Assembly (NCBI RefSeq): GCF_002224645.1
Contig: NZ_CP022121.1
Location: 2,815,001 to 2,879,000, forward strand
Source of the DNA: Dehalobacterium formicoaceticum
Lineage (GTDB): Bacteria; Bacillota; Dehalobacteriia; Dehalobacteriales; Dehalobacteriaceae
Direction of reading: 5' to 3'
Length of the DNA: 64,000 nucleotides
Part shown: one piece after another, positions 35,751 to 45,794 of the stretch
How the letters are laid out: each line of letters starts with the position of its first letter
Position numbering within the stretch: position 1 is the stretch's first letter
Made by a program: the position numbers and the translations under genes
The notes under the pieces: generated by a model
Told to the model about the DNA's origin: nothing
Seen by the model: the letters and a program-made list of their open reading frames with translations, nothing else
The model's database searches: none

Positions 35751-37550
35751 TTATTTTCCTGTGTTACTATAAACAGTTTCCCCACCCACGATGGTTTCCA
35801 TTACTTTGATATCTTTAATCAGCATTGGATCTACATCTAATGGATTTTTTTCGAGAATTACGAAGTCGGCTCTTTTACCTACTTCTATAGAGCCTGTCAC
35901 ATCTTCCTCACCATTCATATAGGCGCCGTTGATTGTCAAAGCACGTAATGCATCTTCCGGCGTTATTCTTTGATCAACTGATCGATACTTATCATCCTCA
36001 TTGTATATCTCTGTGAAGATTTCTCTTCCGGTGTAGGAAAGTCTATTAACTGCAGCCCACATTTCCATCAAAGGATCATGAGGAAAGACCGGGGTATCAC
36101 TATGAAGCGTGAACGGCAGATTGCGGTCAACGGCATCCTGGGCCGGACTCATACGCGCAGATCTTTCCGGACCAAAAAATACCTCCCAATGACGGTCTCC
36201 TAAATAATAAGTATGTAAGATCAAGAAGGAAGGAATTACACCCAATTCTTCCATGCGATCCAATTGCTCTTCCCTGGTAAATTGAGAATGAATCACAACA
36301 TGGCGTAGCTTATCCGATTCTCGATAACCGTCTTTACGAACTTCTTCATAAGCATCCAATATGTCATCAATGGCAGCATCTCCATTGCCATGAATAAAGA
36401 TATTATCAAAGCCCGCTTCATGGGCATCAACAACTTTTCGGGTCAATTCCTCCTTTGAATACCAGGGATAGCCAACCCAATCTTCAGCATAATCACCAGT
36501 CGTATAATAAGGATCTGTTAAGTAGGCTGTGCGCAGTTGAGGAGATCCGTCTTGAAGCATTTTGATCCCGCCGGAAACAACCAGATCATTTTTCCCGGAA
36601 TATTTGGGGATCGATCGATCATCACCCAGCAAATCATGTACTTCCATTGCCGGCTGCAGGTCAAACCAAAGAGCAGTTCTGATTTTTAAATAATCCTGAT
36701 CTGCTGCTTCTTCAAAAAGTTGATAAGGGCTCCATCCTCCATTGTTCGCCGTAGTTGTTCCTTTTGATGCATAAATATCACTGGCCAGGGCGATTGCATC
36801 AAGCTGATCCTGATGACTCACCGGCGGAACCAGTTTCGTGACCAGATACATGGCATTCTCCCATAATTGACCATTGAGCGTACCATCACTAAAATGACCG
36901 ATTGTGCCTCCGGACGGGTCAGGAGTATCAGCTGTAATACCGGCCATTTCTAAAGCCTTACTATTGGCAACAACATTGTGCGCAGAAAAATGTGTGATCA
37001 CAATGGGTATCTCTGTTGATATCTTGTCCAAGTCAGCAACAGTAGGATGTCTTTTTTCTGTCAGTTCCATATCATCATATCCACTACCTAATAACCATTC
37101 CCCAGGATTCAAAGTTTCGGCTCTTTCCGACAAAGCCGCAAGAAGCTGCTCCATATTCTCAATGGTGCCAATAGGCGGGCTTTGCAGCTGTACTTTTGTC
37201 AGATAACTTTCACCGGCCATGAGAAAGTGTCCATGTGCATCATAAAAACCAGGTAATAAAGCTTTTCCCTTAAGATTTATTTTTTCTGTGTCTTTTCCGG
37301 AAAGAGGCATAATATCACCTAACTTACCTACGGCGATAATTTTACCGTCTTTCACAGCAACAGCTTGCGCATAGCTCATATTTTCATCAACAGTTACAAC
37401 CGTACCATTAAAATAAATCTGAGAAGCAATGATCTTTTGTTTCTCCTTTTTCCCTGCTGCTTCATTTGCGGCAAAAACAGAGCTGCATAGTCCCAATATT
37501 AGTGTACAAACAAGAACGGAAATTAAAAATCTGGGTTTATTATTTCTCAT
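35751..37550 (-). CDS. Exported amidohydrolase (YtcJ-like, amidohydrolase 3)
   Basis: 599 residues. A cleavable signal peptide is likely (MRNNKPRFLISVLVCTLILGL...VFAANE, cut near residue 27). The mature protein is a TIM-barrel metal hydrolase of the YtcJ group: FDAHGH-like motif FYDAHGHF (metal ligands), THFSAHNVVANSKAL, GIKMLQDGSPQLRTAYL, IHGNGDAAIDDIL, HSQF and LHSDTPVFPHDPL, then TINGAYMNGEEDVTGSIEVGKRADFVIL closing the small beta domain. Substrates of the group are poorly known. Most relatives are cytoplasmic; export sets this one apart. ATG with AAGGAGG. Single gene with its own terminator. Confidence 0.88.
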   Translation of the reverse strand: MRNNKPRFLISVLVCTLILGLCSSVFAANEAAGKKEKQKIIASQIYFNGTVVTVDENMSYAQAVAVKDGKIIAVGKLGDIMPLSGKDTEKINLKGKALLPGFYDAHGHFLMAGESYLTKVQLQSPPIGTIENMEQLLAALSERAETLNPGEWLLGSGYDDMELTEKRHPTVADLDKISTEIPIVITHFSAHNVVANSKALEMAGITADTPDPSGGTIGHFSDGTLNGQLWENAMYLVTKLVPPVSHQDQLDAIALASDIYASKGTTTANNGGWSPYQLFEEAADQDYLKIRTALWFDLQPAMEVHDLLGDDRSIPKYSGKNDLVVSGGIKMLQDGSPQLRTAYLTDPYYTTGDYAEDWVGYPWYSKEELTRKVVDAHEAGFDNIFIHGNGDAAIDDILDAYEEVRKDGYRESDKLRHVVIHSQFTREEQLDRMEELGVIPSFLILHTYYLGDRHWEVFFGPERSARMSPAQDAVDRNLPFTLHSDTPVFPHDPLMEMWAAVNRLSYTGREIFTEIYNEDDKYRSVDQRITPEDALRALTINGAYMNGEEDVTGSIEVGKRADFVILEKNPLDVDPMLIKDIKVMETIVGGETVYSNTGK

Positions 37551-38171
37551 TTTAGTCCTCCTTCTACAATTTTATACGCTTCTTTGCACGCTTCGCTTAA
37601 CGCTTATCTCTCCCCAAAGGCATCTACCTCCTTTTTTCTTTAATAATTAAGAAGAACTAATAATATCTATATAAAAATAATAATGCCGGTTTTAATCAAA
37701 ATAAAAGTTCGTAATAATAAATTACTAATTAATGTTATAACTTTCCAGTATATTTATAAGTTTAAGTATAATTTTAGTAATTGTAAATTTACATAATGAC
37801 AACGCAGAACTATGATGAACTTAACATTATGTTAAATTAAATGTAAAAGGGCATTTTCTGTGATATTTTTAAATCTGATCTATCTGATTGTTTTTTAATG
37901 ATAATTAATTCAAAATTTTTTACTCCATCTGATGCTTAGAAATCGTTATCCAGGAACTTACCGCTACTTAACCCATCGCTTTAAGATGCAGGAGTATTAG
38001 TGGCAGCTAGTTATCGGAAAAATAGATTACTTATGATGAAATTAACTTTTGCAGTATTATTTTGTCATTGCAAATCAAATACCTATCATTTTTATAATCT
38101 TTGTGTTATAATTCCCTTTGTGAAGTTTTTTTACATAAGTTTGTGAAAAATAGCTCAAAGGGGGTCCCGGT
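37551..38171. other. AT-rich 620-nt intergenic region ahead of the hydrogenase gene
   Basis: Very AT-rich, without a believable ORF. It separates the divergent amidohydrolase and hydrogenase genes. A good extended -10 for the hydrogenase lies at 38104-38112. Its length suggests room for regulator sites; I cannot identify any binding site with certainty. Confidence 0.5.
38104..38112 (+). promoter_or_regulatory. Extended -10 promoter of the hydrogenase gene
   Basis: TGTTATAAT: TGn plus a perfect TATAAT, 59 nt before the start codon. No clear -35 at 17 nt. Confidence 0.55.
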
Positions 38172-41100
38172 TTGAAAAACATGCTAGAACTCAAACGTAT
38201 TCCGGTAACTGTGAATGGACGGGTAATCGAAGTTTATGACAAACTTACTATTCTCCAAGCCTTAATTCAAGAAGACATTCATGTTCCACATCTATGTTAT
38301 GATATTAGGCTGGATCGCTCCAATGGAAATTGCGGTTTATGTGTTGTGGAATTAGGAGAAGGCAGTAATCAACGGGATGTAAAATCTTGTCAAACCCCAA
38401 TTAAAGAAGGCATGGTCATTTGTACGAACAGTCCAAAACTGGAGCATTATCGGAAAATCAGGCTGGAACAGATTCTCTCCGACCATAACGCCGATTGTGT
38501 CGCCCCCTGTGTCCAAACTTGCCCTGGCAATATTGATATTCAGTCTTATCTCCACCTCACCAGTCAGGGAAATTTTCAATCGGCGATCAATGTCATTAAA
38601 GAGAGTAATCCTTTCCCTTTGGCTTGCGGCAGGGTTTGTCCTCATCCCTGTGAAGCACAATGCCGTCGTCAATTAGTCGATTATCCTGTGGCCATTAATC
38701 ATGTGAAACGTTTTCTGGCAGATTGGGATGTGGCTCAGGAACATCCCAATCAACCACCAAAAAATCCTCCCACCGGTAAAAAAATTGCCGTTGTCGGTGC
38801 CGGACCCTCCGGCTTATCCGCTGCTTATTACAGCGCCCAAAGGGGCCATGATGTCACCGTTTTTGAACGCCATCCTTATCCCGGAGGCATGATGCGTTAT
38901 GGTATTCCTGAATATCGTTTACCTAAAGATACCCTTGATCAAGAAATTAATTTGATTAAAAAGTTGGGCGTCAAGATTATGACGGGTAAGACCCTGGGAA
39001 CCCACATCAGTCTGGAAAATCTCAATGAAGATTTTGATGCCGTCTATCTGGCGATCGGTTCCTGGCAGGCCACACCCCTGCAATTGGAAGGAGAAAACTT
39101 GCCTGGGGTCTGGCTGGGTATTCATTTTCTGGAACAGGTTATAAAGCAAGGTGAGATCAATCTGGGGGATCAGGTAGTCGTAATCGGCGGCGGTAATACT
39201 GCCATTGACTGTGCTCGTACTGCTCTGCGTTTAGGAGCCAAATCCGTAAAACTGGTTTACCGCCGTACCCAAGAAGAAATGCCGGCAGAACCGTATGAAG
39301 TGTCGGAAGCCCTGCACGAAGGAGTGGAAATGTATTTTCTCACAGCCCCCAGCAAAATTATGCAAGAAGGAAAAAGAAAACTTCTCCTTTGTATGAAAAT
39401 GACCTTGGGAGAAGCGGATCGCTCGGGACGACGCCGACCCATTCCCATTGAAGGCAGCGAGGTGGCTTTCGAAGCCGATACCATTATTAGTGCCATCGGA
39501 CAAAGCACCAATACCCAATTTCTTTACCATGATCTCCCTGTGCAGCTGAATAAATGGGGGGATATTGAAATCAACGGGAAAACTTTTCAAACCTCAGAAA
39601 TAAAAATTTTTGCCGGCGGAGACTGTGTTACCGGCCCGGCCACAGTGATTCAAGCCGTCGCAGCAGGTCATCATGCGGCAGATGCTATGGACAGCTTTTT
39701 GATGAAGGGTTATGTGAAGGAGCAGCCTATTGATTATAGCTGCAGCCGAGGTTCACTTGAGGATTTACCTAAATGGGAATATGAAGAATTGCCCAAACTA
39801 AAACGAGCTCCCATGCCTGCCCTTGGCAGTGAGGATCGTAGATATAATTTTAAGGAAGTAGAATTAGGCTATTCGGCGGAAACGGCAAAGGAGGAAGCTC
39901 AGCGTTGCCTGGAATGTGGTTGTTTTGATCGCTATCATTGTCATTTAAGACAGGAAGCCAGTACCTACCAAATTCAATATATCCCTCCAGCCCATGAACG
40001 TCCCTATATTCCCATTGTTGAAGATCACCCTGTGATTATTCGTGACCATAATAAGTGCATTTCTTGCGGACGTTGTATTGCTGCCTGCGCCGAAGTGGAA
40101 GGACCTGATATCCTAACCTTTTACAAAAAGCATGGACGTCAATTGGTGGGCACAAAGAATGGAATTCCTTTAATAGAAACCGACTGTATCAGCTGCGGAC
40201 AATGTGTAAATGCATGTCCCTGCGGAGCGTTGGATTATCGACGGGAAAACAATCAGGTTTTTCAGGTAATTAATAATCCTCAGAAAACAGTGTTGGCCTT
40301 CGTTGCCCCTGCCGTACGCAGTGTGATTTCATCCCATTATGGGATTTCTTTTGACGAGGCCTCTTCCTTCTTGGCCGGATTGTTGAAAAAAATAGGTTTC
40401 GATAAGGTTTTCGATTTTACCTTCGCCGCCGACCTAACCATCGTAGAAGAAACTACGGAATTTATAAATCGTGTCCAAACGGGAGGGGTTATGCCACAGT
40501 TTACCTCTTGTTGTCCCGGATGGGTTAATCTCGTGGAAAAACGGTATCCGGAACTAATTCCTCATCTTTCCAGTTGCAAATCTCCTCAGCAAATGATGGG
40601 AGCTACAGTGAAAAACCACTATGCACAAATAGAGCAGCTTGCTAGAGATGATCTTTTTGTGGTTTCCATCGTCCCTTGTATTGCCAAGAAATTTGAAGCT
40701 GCCCGGCCGGAATTCGCTCCGGAAGGGATTAGAGATGTGGATGCGGTGCTTACCACCACAGAAATGATAGAAATGGCTGACTTAAAACGTATTCGTAAGG
40801 AGGATGTGATCCCGGAAGAGTTTGATGTTCCTTATAAAAGAGTTTCCGGAGCTGGAGTGCTTTTTGGCGCCTCAGGCGGAGTTGCAGAAGCAGCTCTGCG
40901 CATGGCCATGGAAACCCTGACGGGAGAATCACTCACCGATCAATTAGACTTTGAAGAGGTGCGAGGTTTTGAGGGTCTTAAGGAAATTACGGTAGATGCC
41001 AAAGGCAAGGAAATTAATGTGGCAGTGATCAGCGGACTGCACAATGCTGAGCCTCTGATTGAGAATATCATTCAAGGAACGGAGGTTGGTTATGACCTCA

Positions 41101-41624
41101 TTGAGGTCATGGCTTGTCCCGGGGGTTGTATTTGCGGAGCAGGTCATCCTGTACCGGAAAAAATTGACACCCTTTATCATAGACAGCGTGTCTTGATTAA
41201 TATTGATAAAAGTTCGGAATACCGAAAATCTCAGGAAAATCCTGATATTCTTCGACTATATCATGATTTTTATGGAGAAGCTAACTCCGAATTAGCGCAT
41301 CAACTTCTGCATACTCATTACTACCCCTTTTCCAAAGAGAACCAAGGCCAAAAAGTACGTAAAATGGATAACTCTGCTTTTATAACTCATGAGCTGACAG
41401 TATGCACCTGCGAATCTTGTTCAACCCTTGATGCCCAGGAATTTTTTAATCAACTCCAGGCAACTCTCAAAGAGCTGAAAATGGATGCCTTTGTTCATGT
41501 AAGTACTTTACGTTTTAAGAAAAATCATCATTTATCCGGAGCAAAACTTTATGTGACTTTAGACGGAAACCCAATTGAAGCAACAATCGAAAATATTTGC
41601 CGGCTGATTCGCAAATCTTATTGA
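38172..41624 (+). CDS. Fused NAD(P)H oxidoreductase (GltD-like) - [FeFe] hydrogenase
   Basis: 1150 residues. Order: 2Fe-2S ferredoxin domain (Cys about 44-80); a cysteine-rich linker (about 110-170); a GltD-like flavoprotein with VVGAGPSGLSAAYY for FAD (about 203) and VIGGGNTAIDCAR for NAD(P) (about 338); a 2x[4Fe-4S] module CISCGRC / CISCGQC (about 627 and 671); the H-cluster domain with TSCCPGW (about 777), VPCIAKKFEA (about 834) and MACPGGCICGAGHP (about 978); and a C-terminal thioredoxin-like part. The third motif has GAGHP where GGGQP is usual. This resembles the glutamate-synthase-linked (A2) group of [FeFe] hydrogenases, whose physiology is unsettled. TTG start, 7 nt after AAAGGGGG; ATG at 38181 is the alternative. 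Confidence 0.92.
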   Translation: MKNMLELKRIPVTVNGRVIEVYDKLTILQALIQEDIHVPHLCYDIRLDRSNGNCGLCVVELGEGSNQRDVKSCQTPIKEGMVICTNSPKLEHYRKIRLEQILSDHNADCVAPCVQTCPGNIDIQSYLHLTSQGNFQSAINVIKESNPFPLACGRVCPHPCEAQCRRQLVDYPVAINHVKRFLADWDVAQEHPNQPPKNPPTGKKIAVVGAGPSGLSAAYYSAQRGHDVTVFERHPYPGGMMRYGIPEYRLPKDTLDQEINLIKKLGVKIMTGKTLGTHISLENLNEDFDAVYLAIGSWQATPLQLEGENLPGVWLGIHFLEQVIKQGEINLGDQVVVIGGGNTAIDCARTALRLGAKSVKLVYRRTQEEMPAEPYEVSEALHEGVEMYFLTAPSKIMQEGKRKLLLCMKMTLGEADRSGRRRPIPIEGSEVAFEADTIISAIGQSTNTQFLYHDLPVQLNKWGDIEINGKTFQTSEIKIFAGGDCVTGPATVIQAVAAGHHAADAMDSFLMKGYVKEQPIDYSCSRGSLEDLPKWEYEELPKLKRAPMPALGSEDRRYNFKEVELGYSAETAKEEAQRCLECGCFDRYHCHLRQEASTYQIQYIPPAHERPYIPIVEDHPVIIRDHNKCISCGRCIAACAEVEGPDILTFYKKHGRQLVGTKNGIPLIETDCISCGQCVNACPCGALDYRRENNQVFQVINNPQKTVLAFVAPAVRSVISSHYGISFDEASSFLAGLLKKIGFDKVFDFTFAADLTIVEETTEFINRVQTGGVMPQFTSCCPGWVNLVEKRYPELIPHLSSCKSPQQMMGATVKNHYAQIEQLARDDLFVVSIVPCIAKKFEAARPEFAPEGIRDVDAVLTTTEMIEMADLKRIRKEDVIPEEFDVPYKRVSGAGVLFGASGGVAEAALRMAMETLTGESLTDQLDFEEVRGFEGLKEITVDAKGKEINVAVISGLHNAEPLIENIIQGTEVGYDLIEVMACPGGCICGAGHPVPEKIDTLYHRQRVLINIDKSSEYRKSQENPDILRLYHDFYGEANSELAHQLLHTHYYPFSKENQGQKVRKMDNSAFITHELTVCTCESCSTLDAQEFFNQLQATLKELKMDAFVHVSTLRFKKNHHLSGAKLYVTLDGNPIEATIENICRLIRKSY

Positions 41625-41650
41625 ATCAATTCAATGAATAATTAAAGATC

Positions 41651-41692
41651 AAAAAAGGGGTCCCTGCCATACTGCCGGGACTCCTCTTTTTT
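41651..41692. terminator. Bidirectional terminator, hydrogenase / TraB
   Basis: AAAAAAGGGGTCCC / GGGACTCCTCTTTTTT with a CTGCCATACTGCC loop, between two convergent genes. Confidence 0.88.
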
Positions 41693-41712
41693 AATTTTAT
41701 TCCTAATAGGCT

Positions 41713-42888
41713 TCAACGCAGGTTTTCCAGAAACAAACGAATCACATCAGCCCCTCCGATTAAGGTACCGATGGAGCCCCCCACATTAGCCATAGCCACA
41801 ATCAAAAGAATGCGTGTTACTTGATTATGCCAAAAGCCCTTTAAACTTAAAATGTCTTCCGCCAGATTTTCAAAGTCCCGCACACTGGGTTTTTTGATAT
41901 AAGCCTGGGTCAGCCCGGCAAACCAGCCGGCGGCAATTAAAGGATGCAGAGTAGTAATAGGTGCCACCAGAAAAGCCGTCAGGATAGATAAGGGATGTCC
42001 AAAAGCCAGAGCCGTCCCCAAGGCGGCAAAGGATCCCGTCCACAGCACCCAACTGATAGATTGCTTGGCTCCCATAGCCGGATTAGTAATAAAAGTGAAG
42101 ACAATCAGGCCGATAATCAAAATAGGGATACTCCATCCCACCACTTGCACCAGCTTTGATTTGGGCGGCAGTTGAGTCAGCTGTTCCAAATCATGCTCTT
42201 TAAAGAGCTCTTCCTTGATACCGGGCACGTGAGCGGCACCCAAAATGGCCACTACTTTGGGCCCAGGTGCCTCTTTGATTTTCTGAGCCAAATATTGATC
42301 CCGCTCATCTACCAATGGTACCTTTAAGCGGGGAAATTTCTGAGAAAATTCATGAAGAATGGAGTTCAGCATATCTTTAGATTTTAGTTGTTCCAAATCC
42401 TCTTCCGATATGCTTTCATCTGTGAAAATGCTGAAGATCAGTTCCACCATCAAACGCACCTTGCCCCAAAAACCCAAACTATGCCAAATTCTGGAAAAAG
42501 TGATTTGAATATTGCGGTCTGCCAATACCAACTGGGCCCCAATTTCCTTGGCCGCTTGAATGCCCTCAATCATCTCCTGACCGGCTTTGATGTCAAATTG
42601 CTTTGCCAGCCGTTTTTGAAAGGAGGACATGGCCAGGTTGATTAAAAGCAAGGTGGATTTCTTTTCTTTGATAATTTTAAAAATATCGGTATCTTGCCAT
42701 TTATTTCCTTCTGTAATGGTTTGATATCTCTGGGCATCTAATTCAACACAAACAGAATCTGGTTTTTCTTCTTCAATAACCTGCTTCACTAACTCTGCAC
42801 TGCTTCTGGAGACATGGGCAGTGCCAATAAGAATCAATTCTTTCCCATCCAGGTCAATTCTCGTGATATTTTCATTTTCTAGAATCAT
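41713..42888 (-). CDS. TraB/PrgY family protein
   Basis: 391 residues. An N-terminal TraB domain carries GTAHVSRSSAELV (two ligand-like positions near residue 20), VCVELDAQRY and, in the middle, ILGAAHVPGIKEEL; this fold is related to the TIKI/GumN proteases with GX2H motifs. The C-terminal third has four or more membrane segments (about 250-385). PrgY of Enterococcus reduces the level of a sex pheromone, but chromosomal relatives have no known role. ATG after AAAGGAAGG. Divergent from the ABC transporter. Confidence 0.88.
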   Translation of the reverse strand: MILENENITRIDLDGKELILIGTAHVSRSSAELVKQVIEEEKPDSVCVELDAQRYQTITEGNKWQDTDIFKIIKEKKSTLLLINLAMSSFQKRLAKQFDIKAGQEMIEGIQAAKEIGAQLVLADRNIQITFSRIWHSLGFWGKVRLMVELIFSIFTDESISEEDLEQLKSKDMLNSILHEFSQKFPRLKVPLVDERDQYLAQKIKEAPGPKVVAILGAAHVPGIKEELFKEHDLEQLTQLPPKSKLVQVVGWSIPILIIGLIVFTFITNPAMGAKQSISWVLWTGSFAALGTALAFGHPLSILTAFLVAPITTLHPLIAAGWFAGLTQAYIKKPSVRDFENLAEDILSLKGFWHNQVTRILLIVAMANVGGSIGTLIGGADVIRLFLENLR

Positions 42889-43092
42889 AGATAACCTTCC
42901 TTTTACAAGTTCACATTAAAATTGTTTTCTCTGCACATCCCGAACTCATACATGATCATTCTATTATAGCATCTCTTTAGGAAATGGAACAGGCTTCCTT
43001 GGTCAGGAAAGCAGAAGAAAGGGTTTATGCACCAAAAATATATACCCTCAATACAATAATAGAGAATCCAGACACTTAAGGGGGGATATTTT

Positions 43093-43859
43093 ATGACAGA
43101 AAAATTACGTATTGATCATGTCGGAATGAAATATCAATCTTTAAATGGGGAAATTAACGCCTTAGAAGATGTTAATTTTGTAGTCCATGACGGAGATTTT
43201 ATCTCTATTGTCGGTCCCAGCGGCTGCGGAAAATCCACCCTTCTATCCATTATTTCAGGACTTCTTCCCCTTCTTCCGGAAGTATTTATCTCAATGGAGA
43301 AAAAATTACCGGTACCTCCCGGAAAATCGGTTATATGCTCCAAAAAGACCATCTTTTTGAATGGCGTAATATTATGCAAAATGTGCTTTTAGGCCTGGAA
43401 ATCCAAAAAGCTGTAACCCTGGAGGCAAAAGAAAAAGCGGAGCTTCTCCTTAAAACGTATGGTTTGTACGAATTCCGACATAAGTATCCCAGTCAACTTT
43501 CCGGTGGGATGCGGCAAAGGGCAGCCTTGATTCGCACCCTGATCACTAATCCGGAAGTTCTCCTCCTGGACGAAGCATTTTCTGCCTTAGACTATCAGAC
43601 TCGTTTGGCTGTGAATGAAGATATTTATACTATTTTAAAGAAAGAGCACAAAACCGCCATTATGGTCACCCACGATATTGCTGAAGCCATCAGTATGGGA
43701 AACAAGGTGATCATTTTAACCAAGCGCCCCGGCACGGTCAAAAATATCTATCCCCTCTCCTTTACCTGTACAGAATGCACGCCTCTAAAATCGAGAGAGG
43801 CACCGGAATTCAGACATTATTTTCGGAAGGTATGGAAGGAGTTGGATATTCATGTTTGA
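43093..43859 (+). pseudogene. NitT/TauT-type ABC transporter ATPase, frameshifted
   Basis: Two overlapping frames form one ATPase of about 255 residues. The first (43093-43392) has Walker [10 protein letters not shown] and runs to SIISGLLP; the second frame resumes with [17 protein letters not shown] and continues through [11 protein letters not shown] (Q-loop), LSGGMRQRAALIR (signature) and LLLDEAFSALD (Walker B). The break is at CCCC near 43267-43270; five C would restore the frame. All catalytic motifs survive in the joined protein, so a sequencing error or a very recent mutation is likely. It overlaps the permease by 8 nt. Confidence 0.88.
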
Positions 43860-44697
43860 TAACAAGTCCAAGAAAAACCTTCCTGACATTCCCTCATCCC
43901 CCGAACATATCAGATTTTTGCAAGAGGTGCAGCACAGAAAAATGTCCATCCGCTTTACGCAAATCTTGATATTAGTCGCCGCTTTTGCCTCTTGGGAAAT
44001 TTTCGCCCAGTTAAAAATTGTCGATCCTTTCATTACCAGTCAACCCAGCCGGATTCTTCAGACCATACGCACCCTTTATGAAGGGGGAGTGCTTTGGCAT
44101 CATATCTGGGTTACATGCACGGAGACCATCATCGGCTTTCTCCTGGGAACGGTGTTAGGGGTCATCCTGGCCATCGCTTTATGGTGGTCTGAATTCCTTT
44201 CCCAAGTGATGGAACCCTATTTAGTGGTCTTAAACAGTCTCCCCAAGATTGCCTTAGGTCCTGTCTTTATCGTTTGGATCGGTGCCGGTCCAGCAGCTAT
44301 TATCGTCATGACCTTGGCCATTTCTCTAATCGTTACCATTCTCGAAGTATTGAATGGATTTTTGGCCACGGATAAAGAAAAAATTAAGCTGGTCGAGATA
44401 TTCGGCGGGAATAAATTTCAGGTCTTATCCCTGGTGCTGATCCCTGCCTCTTTTCCCAATATCATTAATGCTTTAAAGGTAAATGTCGGCTTATCCTGGG
44501 TAGGGGTTATTGTAGGAGAGTTCTTGGTCTCCAAAGCCGGTTTGGGCTATCTCATCGTATATGGGGGGCAGGTCTTTAAGTTAGATTTGGTGATGACCAG
44601 TGTGGTAATTCTCGGAGTGGCTGCAGCGTTAATGTATCAGGGGGTGGTTTTTCTTGAACGAATGATCTTAAGAAAGAATCAGAGCAGATCATCTTAA
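43852..44697 (+). CDS. NitT/TauT-type ABC transporter permease
   Basis: 281 residues with about six membrane helices. It has the binding-protein-dependent transport (EAA-type) loop in the form LLEVLNGFLATDKEKIKLVEIFGGNKFQVL, then LIPASFPNIINALKVNVGLSWVGVIVGEFLVSKAGLGYL, the SsuC/TauC-like C-terminal pattern. ATG overlaps the ATPase end by 8 nt with GGAAGGAG upstream, so the genes are coupled. Substrate depends on the binding protein, 50 nt downstream. Confidence 0.92.
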   Translation: MFDNKSKKNLPDIPSSPEHIRFLQEVQHRKMSIRFTQILILVAAFASWEIFAQLKIVDPFITSQPSRILQTIRTLYEGGVLWHHIWVTCTETIIGFLLGTVLGVILAIALWWSEFLSQVMEPYLVVLNSLPKIALGPVFIVWIGAGPAAIIVMTLAISLIVTILEVLNGFLATDKEKIKLVEIFGGNKFQVLSLVLIPASFPNIINALKVNVGLSWVGVIVGEFLVSKAGLGYLIVYGGQVFKLDLVMTSVVILGVAAALMYQGVVFLERMILRKNQSRSS

Positions 44698-44747
44698 CCA
44701 AGTTCCCAGGCGAGAATCTGAATGGCTGTTTGAAAGGAGTAGTTTGA

Positions 44748-45749
44748 ATGAAAAAAATCATCCCGAAGCTAAGTATGATCTTCATGGTATTGGTGGTGTC
44801 AGCTTTTTTTCTCACAGGATGTGGAAAGTCCGACGCACCGGAACTCACCAGAATTAAACTTTCTGAGGTAACTCATTCCATTTTTTATACCCCTCAATAT
44901 GTAGCTTTAAATCAAGGATTTTTTGAGGAAGAAGGATTAGAGATTGAATTAAGTAACGGTCAAGGGGCGGATAAGGTGATGACCGCAGTTTTAACGGATC
45001 AGGTGGATATTGGCTTTGCCGGACCTGAAGCCAGCGTTTATGTCTATAATGAGGGCAAGGAAGATCATAGTGTGGTCTTTGCCCAACTGACCAATGGCGA
45101 CGGCACTTTTCTTATGGGAAGAGATGTTGATCCTGACTTTAAATGGAGTGACTTGGAGGGAAAGACAGTGATTGGGGGAAGAAAAGGCGGTATGCCGGCC
45201 ATTGTCCTCCAATATGTCTTAAGCAAGAATGGACTCACAGTAGGTAAAGATGTCTTTATCGACACCACCATGCAATTTGCAGCCATGCCCGGTGCCTTTT
45301 TGGGAGGCCAGGGAGATTATGTGATTATTTTCGAACCGACAGCCTCTGCCATTGAAAAAGAAAAGAAAGCTTATATTGTTGCTTCCTTAGGAAAGGAAAG
45401 CGGGGAAATTCCTTATACAGCTTATTTTGCCAAGAAAAGCACTATTGAAAACAAACCGGAAATGATTCAAAAATTCACCAATGCCATTTATAAGGGGCAA
45501 CAATGGGTCGCTAAACACAGCCCGGAGGAAATTGCCCAGGTGATACAAAATCAATTTCCTGATGAATCTCCGGAGATTCTGGTCAGCGCCATCACCCGAT
45601 ACAAAGAGCAAAACTCCTGGAAGCAAGATCCTCTCCTGCAGAAAGATGATTTTTATCTCCTGCAGCAAATCATGAAGGATGCCGGTGAATTGGATCAAAT
45701 CGCTCCTTATGAACAAGTTGTGACTACTCAGTTTGTTCCAAATCTTTAA
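44748..45749 (+). CDS. ABC transporter substrate-binding lipoprotein (SsuA/ThiY-like)
   Basis: 333 residues. A lipoprotein signal with lipobox LTGC (Cys about 25) precedes a type II periplasmic-binding fold of the NMT1/SsuA group: YTPQYVALNQGFFEEEGLEIELSNGQGADK, VDIGFAGPEAS and, later, GDYVIIFEPTA. Ligands of this group include sulfonates, taurine, nitrate and thiamine-precursor pyrimidines; no riboswitch or catabolic gene nearby decides between them. Third gene of the ATPase-permease-binding protein operon, followed by a strong terminator. Confidence 0.92.
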   Translation: MKKIIPKLSMIFMVLVVSAFFLTGCGKSDAPELTRIKLSEVTHSIFYTPQYVALNQGFFEEEGLEIELSNGQGADKVMTAVLTDQVDIGFAGPEASVYVYNEGKEDHSVVFAQLTNGDGTFLMGRDVDPDFKWSDLEGKTVIGGRKGGMPAIVLQYVLSKNGLTVGKDVFIDTTMQFAAMPGAFLGGQGDYVIIFEPTASAIEKEKKAYIVASLGKESGEIPYTAYFAKKSTIENKPEMIQKFTNAIYKGQQWVAKHSPEEIAQVIQNQFPDESPEILVSAITRYKEQNSWKQDPLLQKDDFYLLQQIMKDAGELDQIAPYEQVVTTQFVPNL

Positions 45750-45794
45750 TTGGCATAACTCACACCAAGTTACATAGATAAACAGCAAAGAAAG

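Noticed and set aside
42889-43092. TPP or other riboswitch upstream of the ABC transporter
   Set aside because: No CTGAGA or other aptamer core; only AT-rich sequence, so thiamine-precursor uptake cannot be supported.
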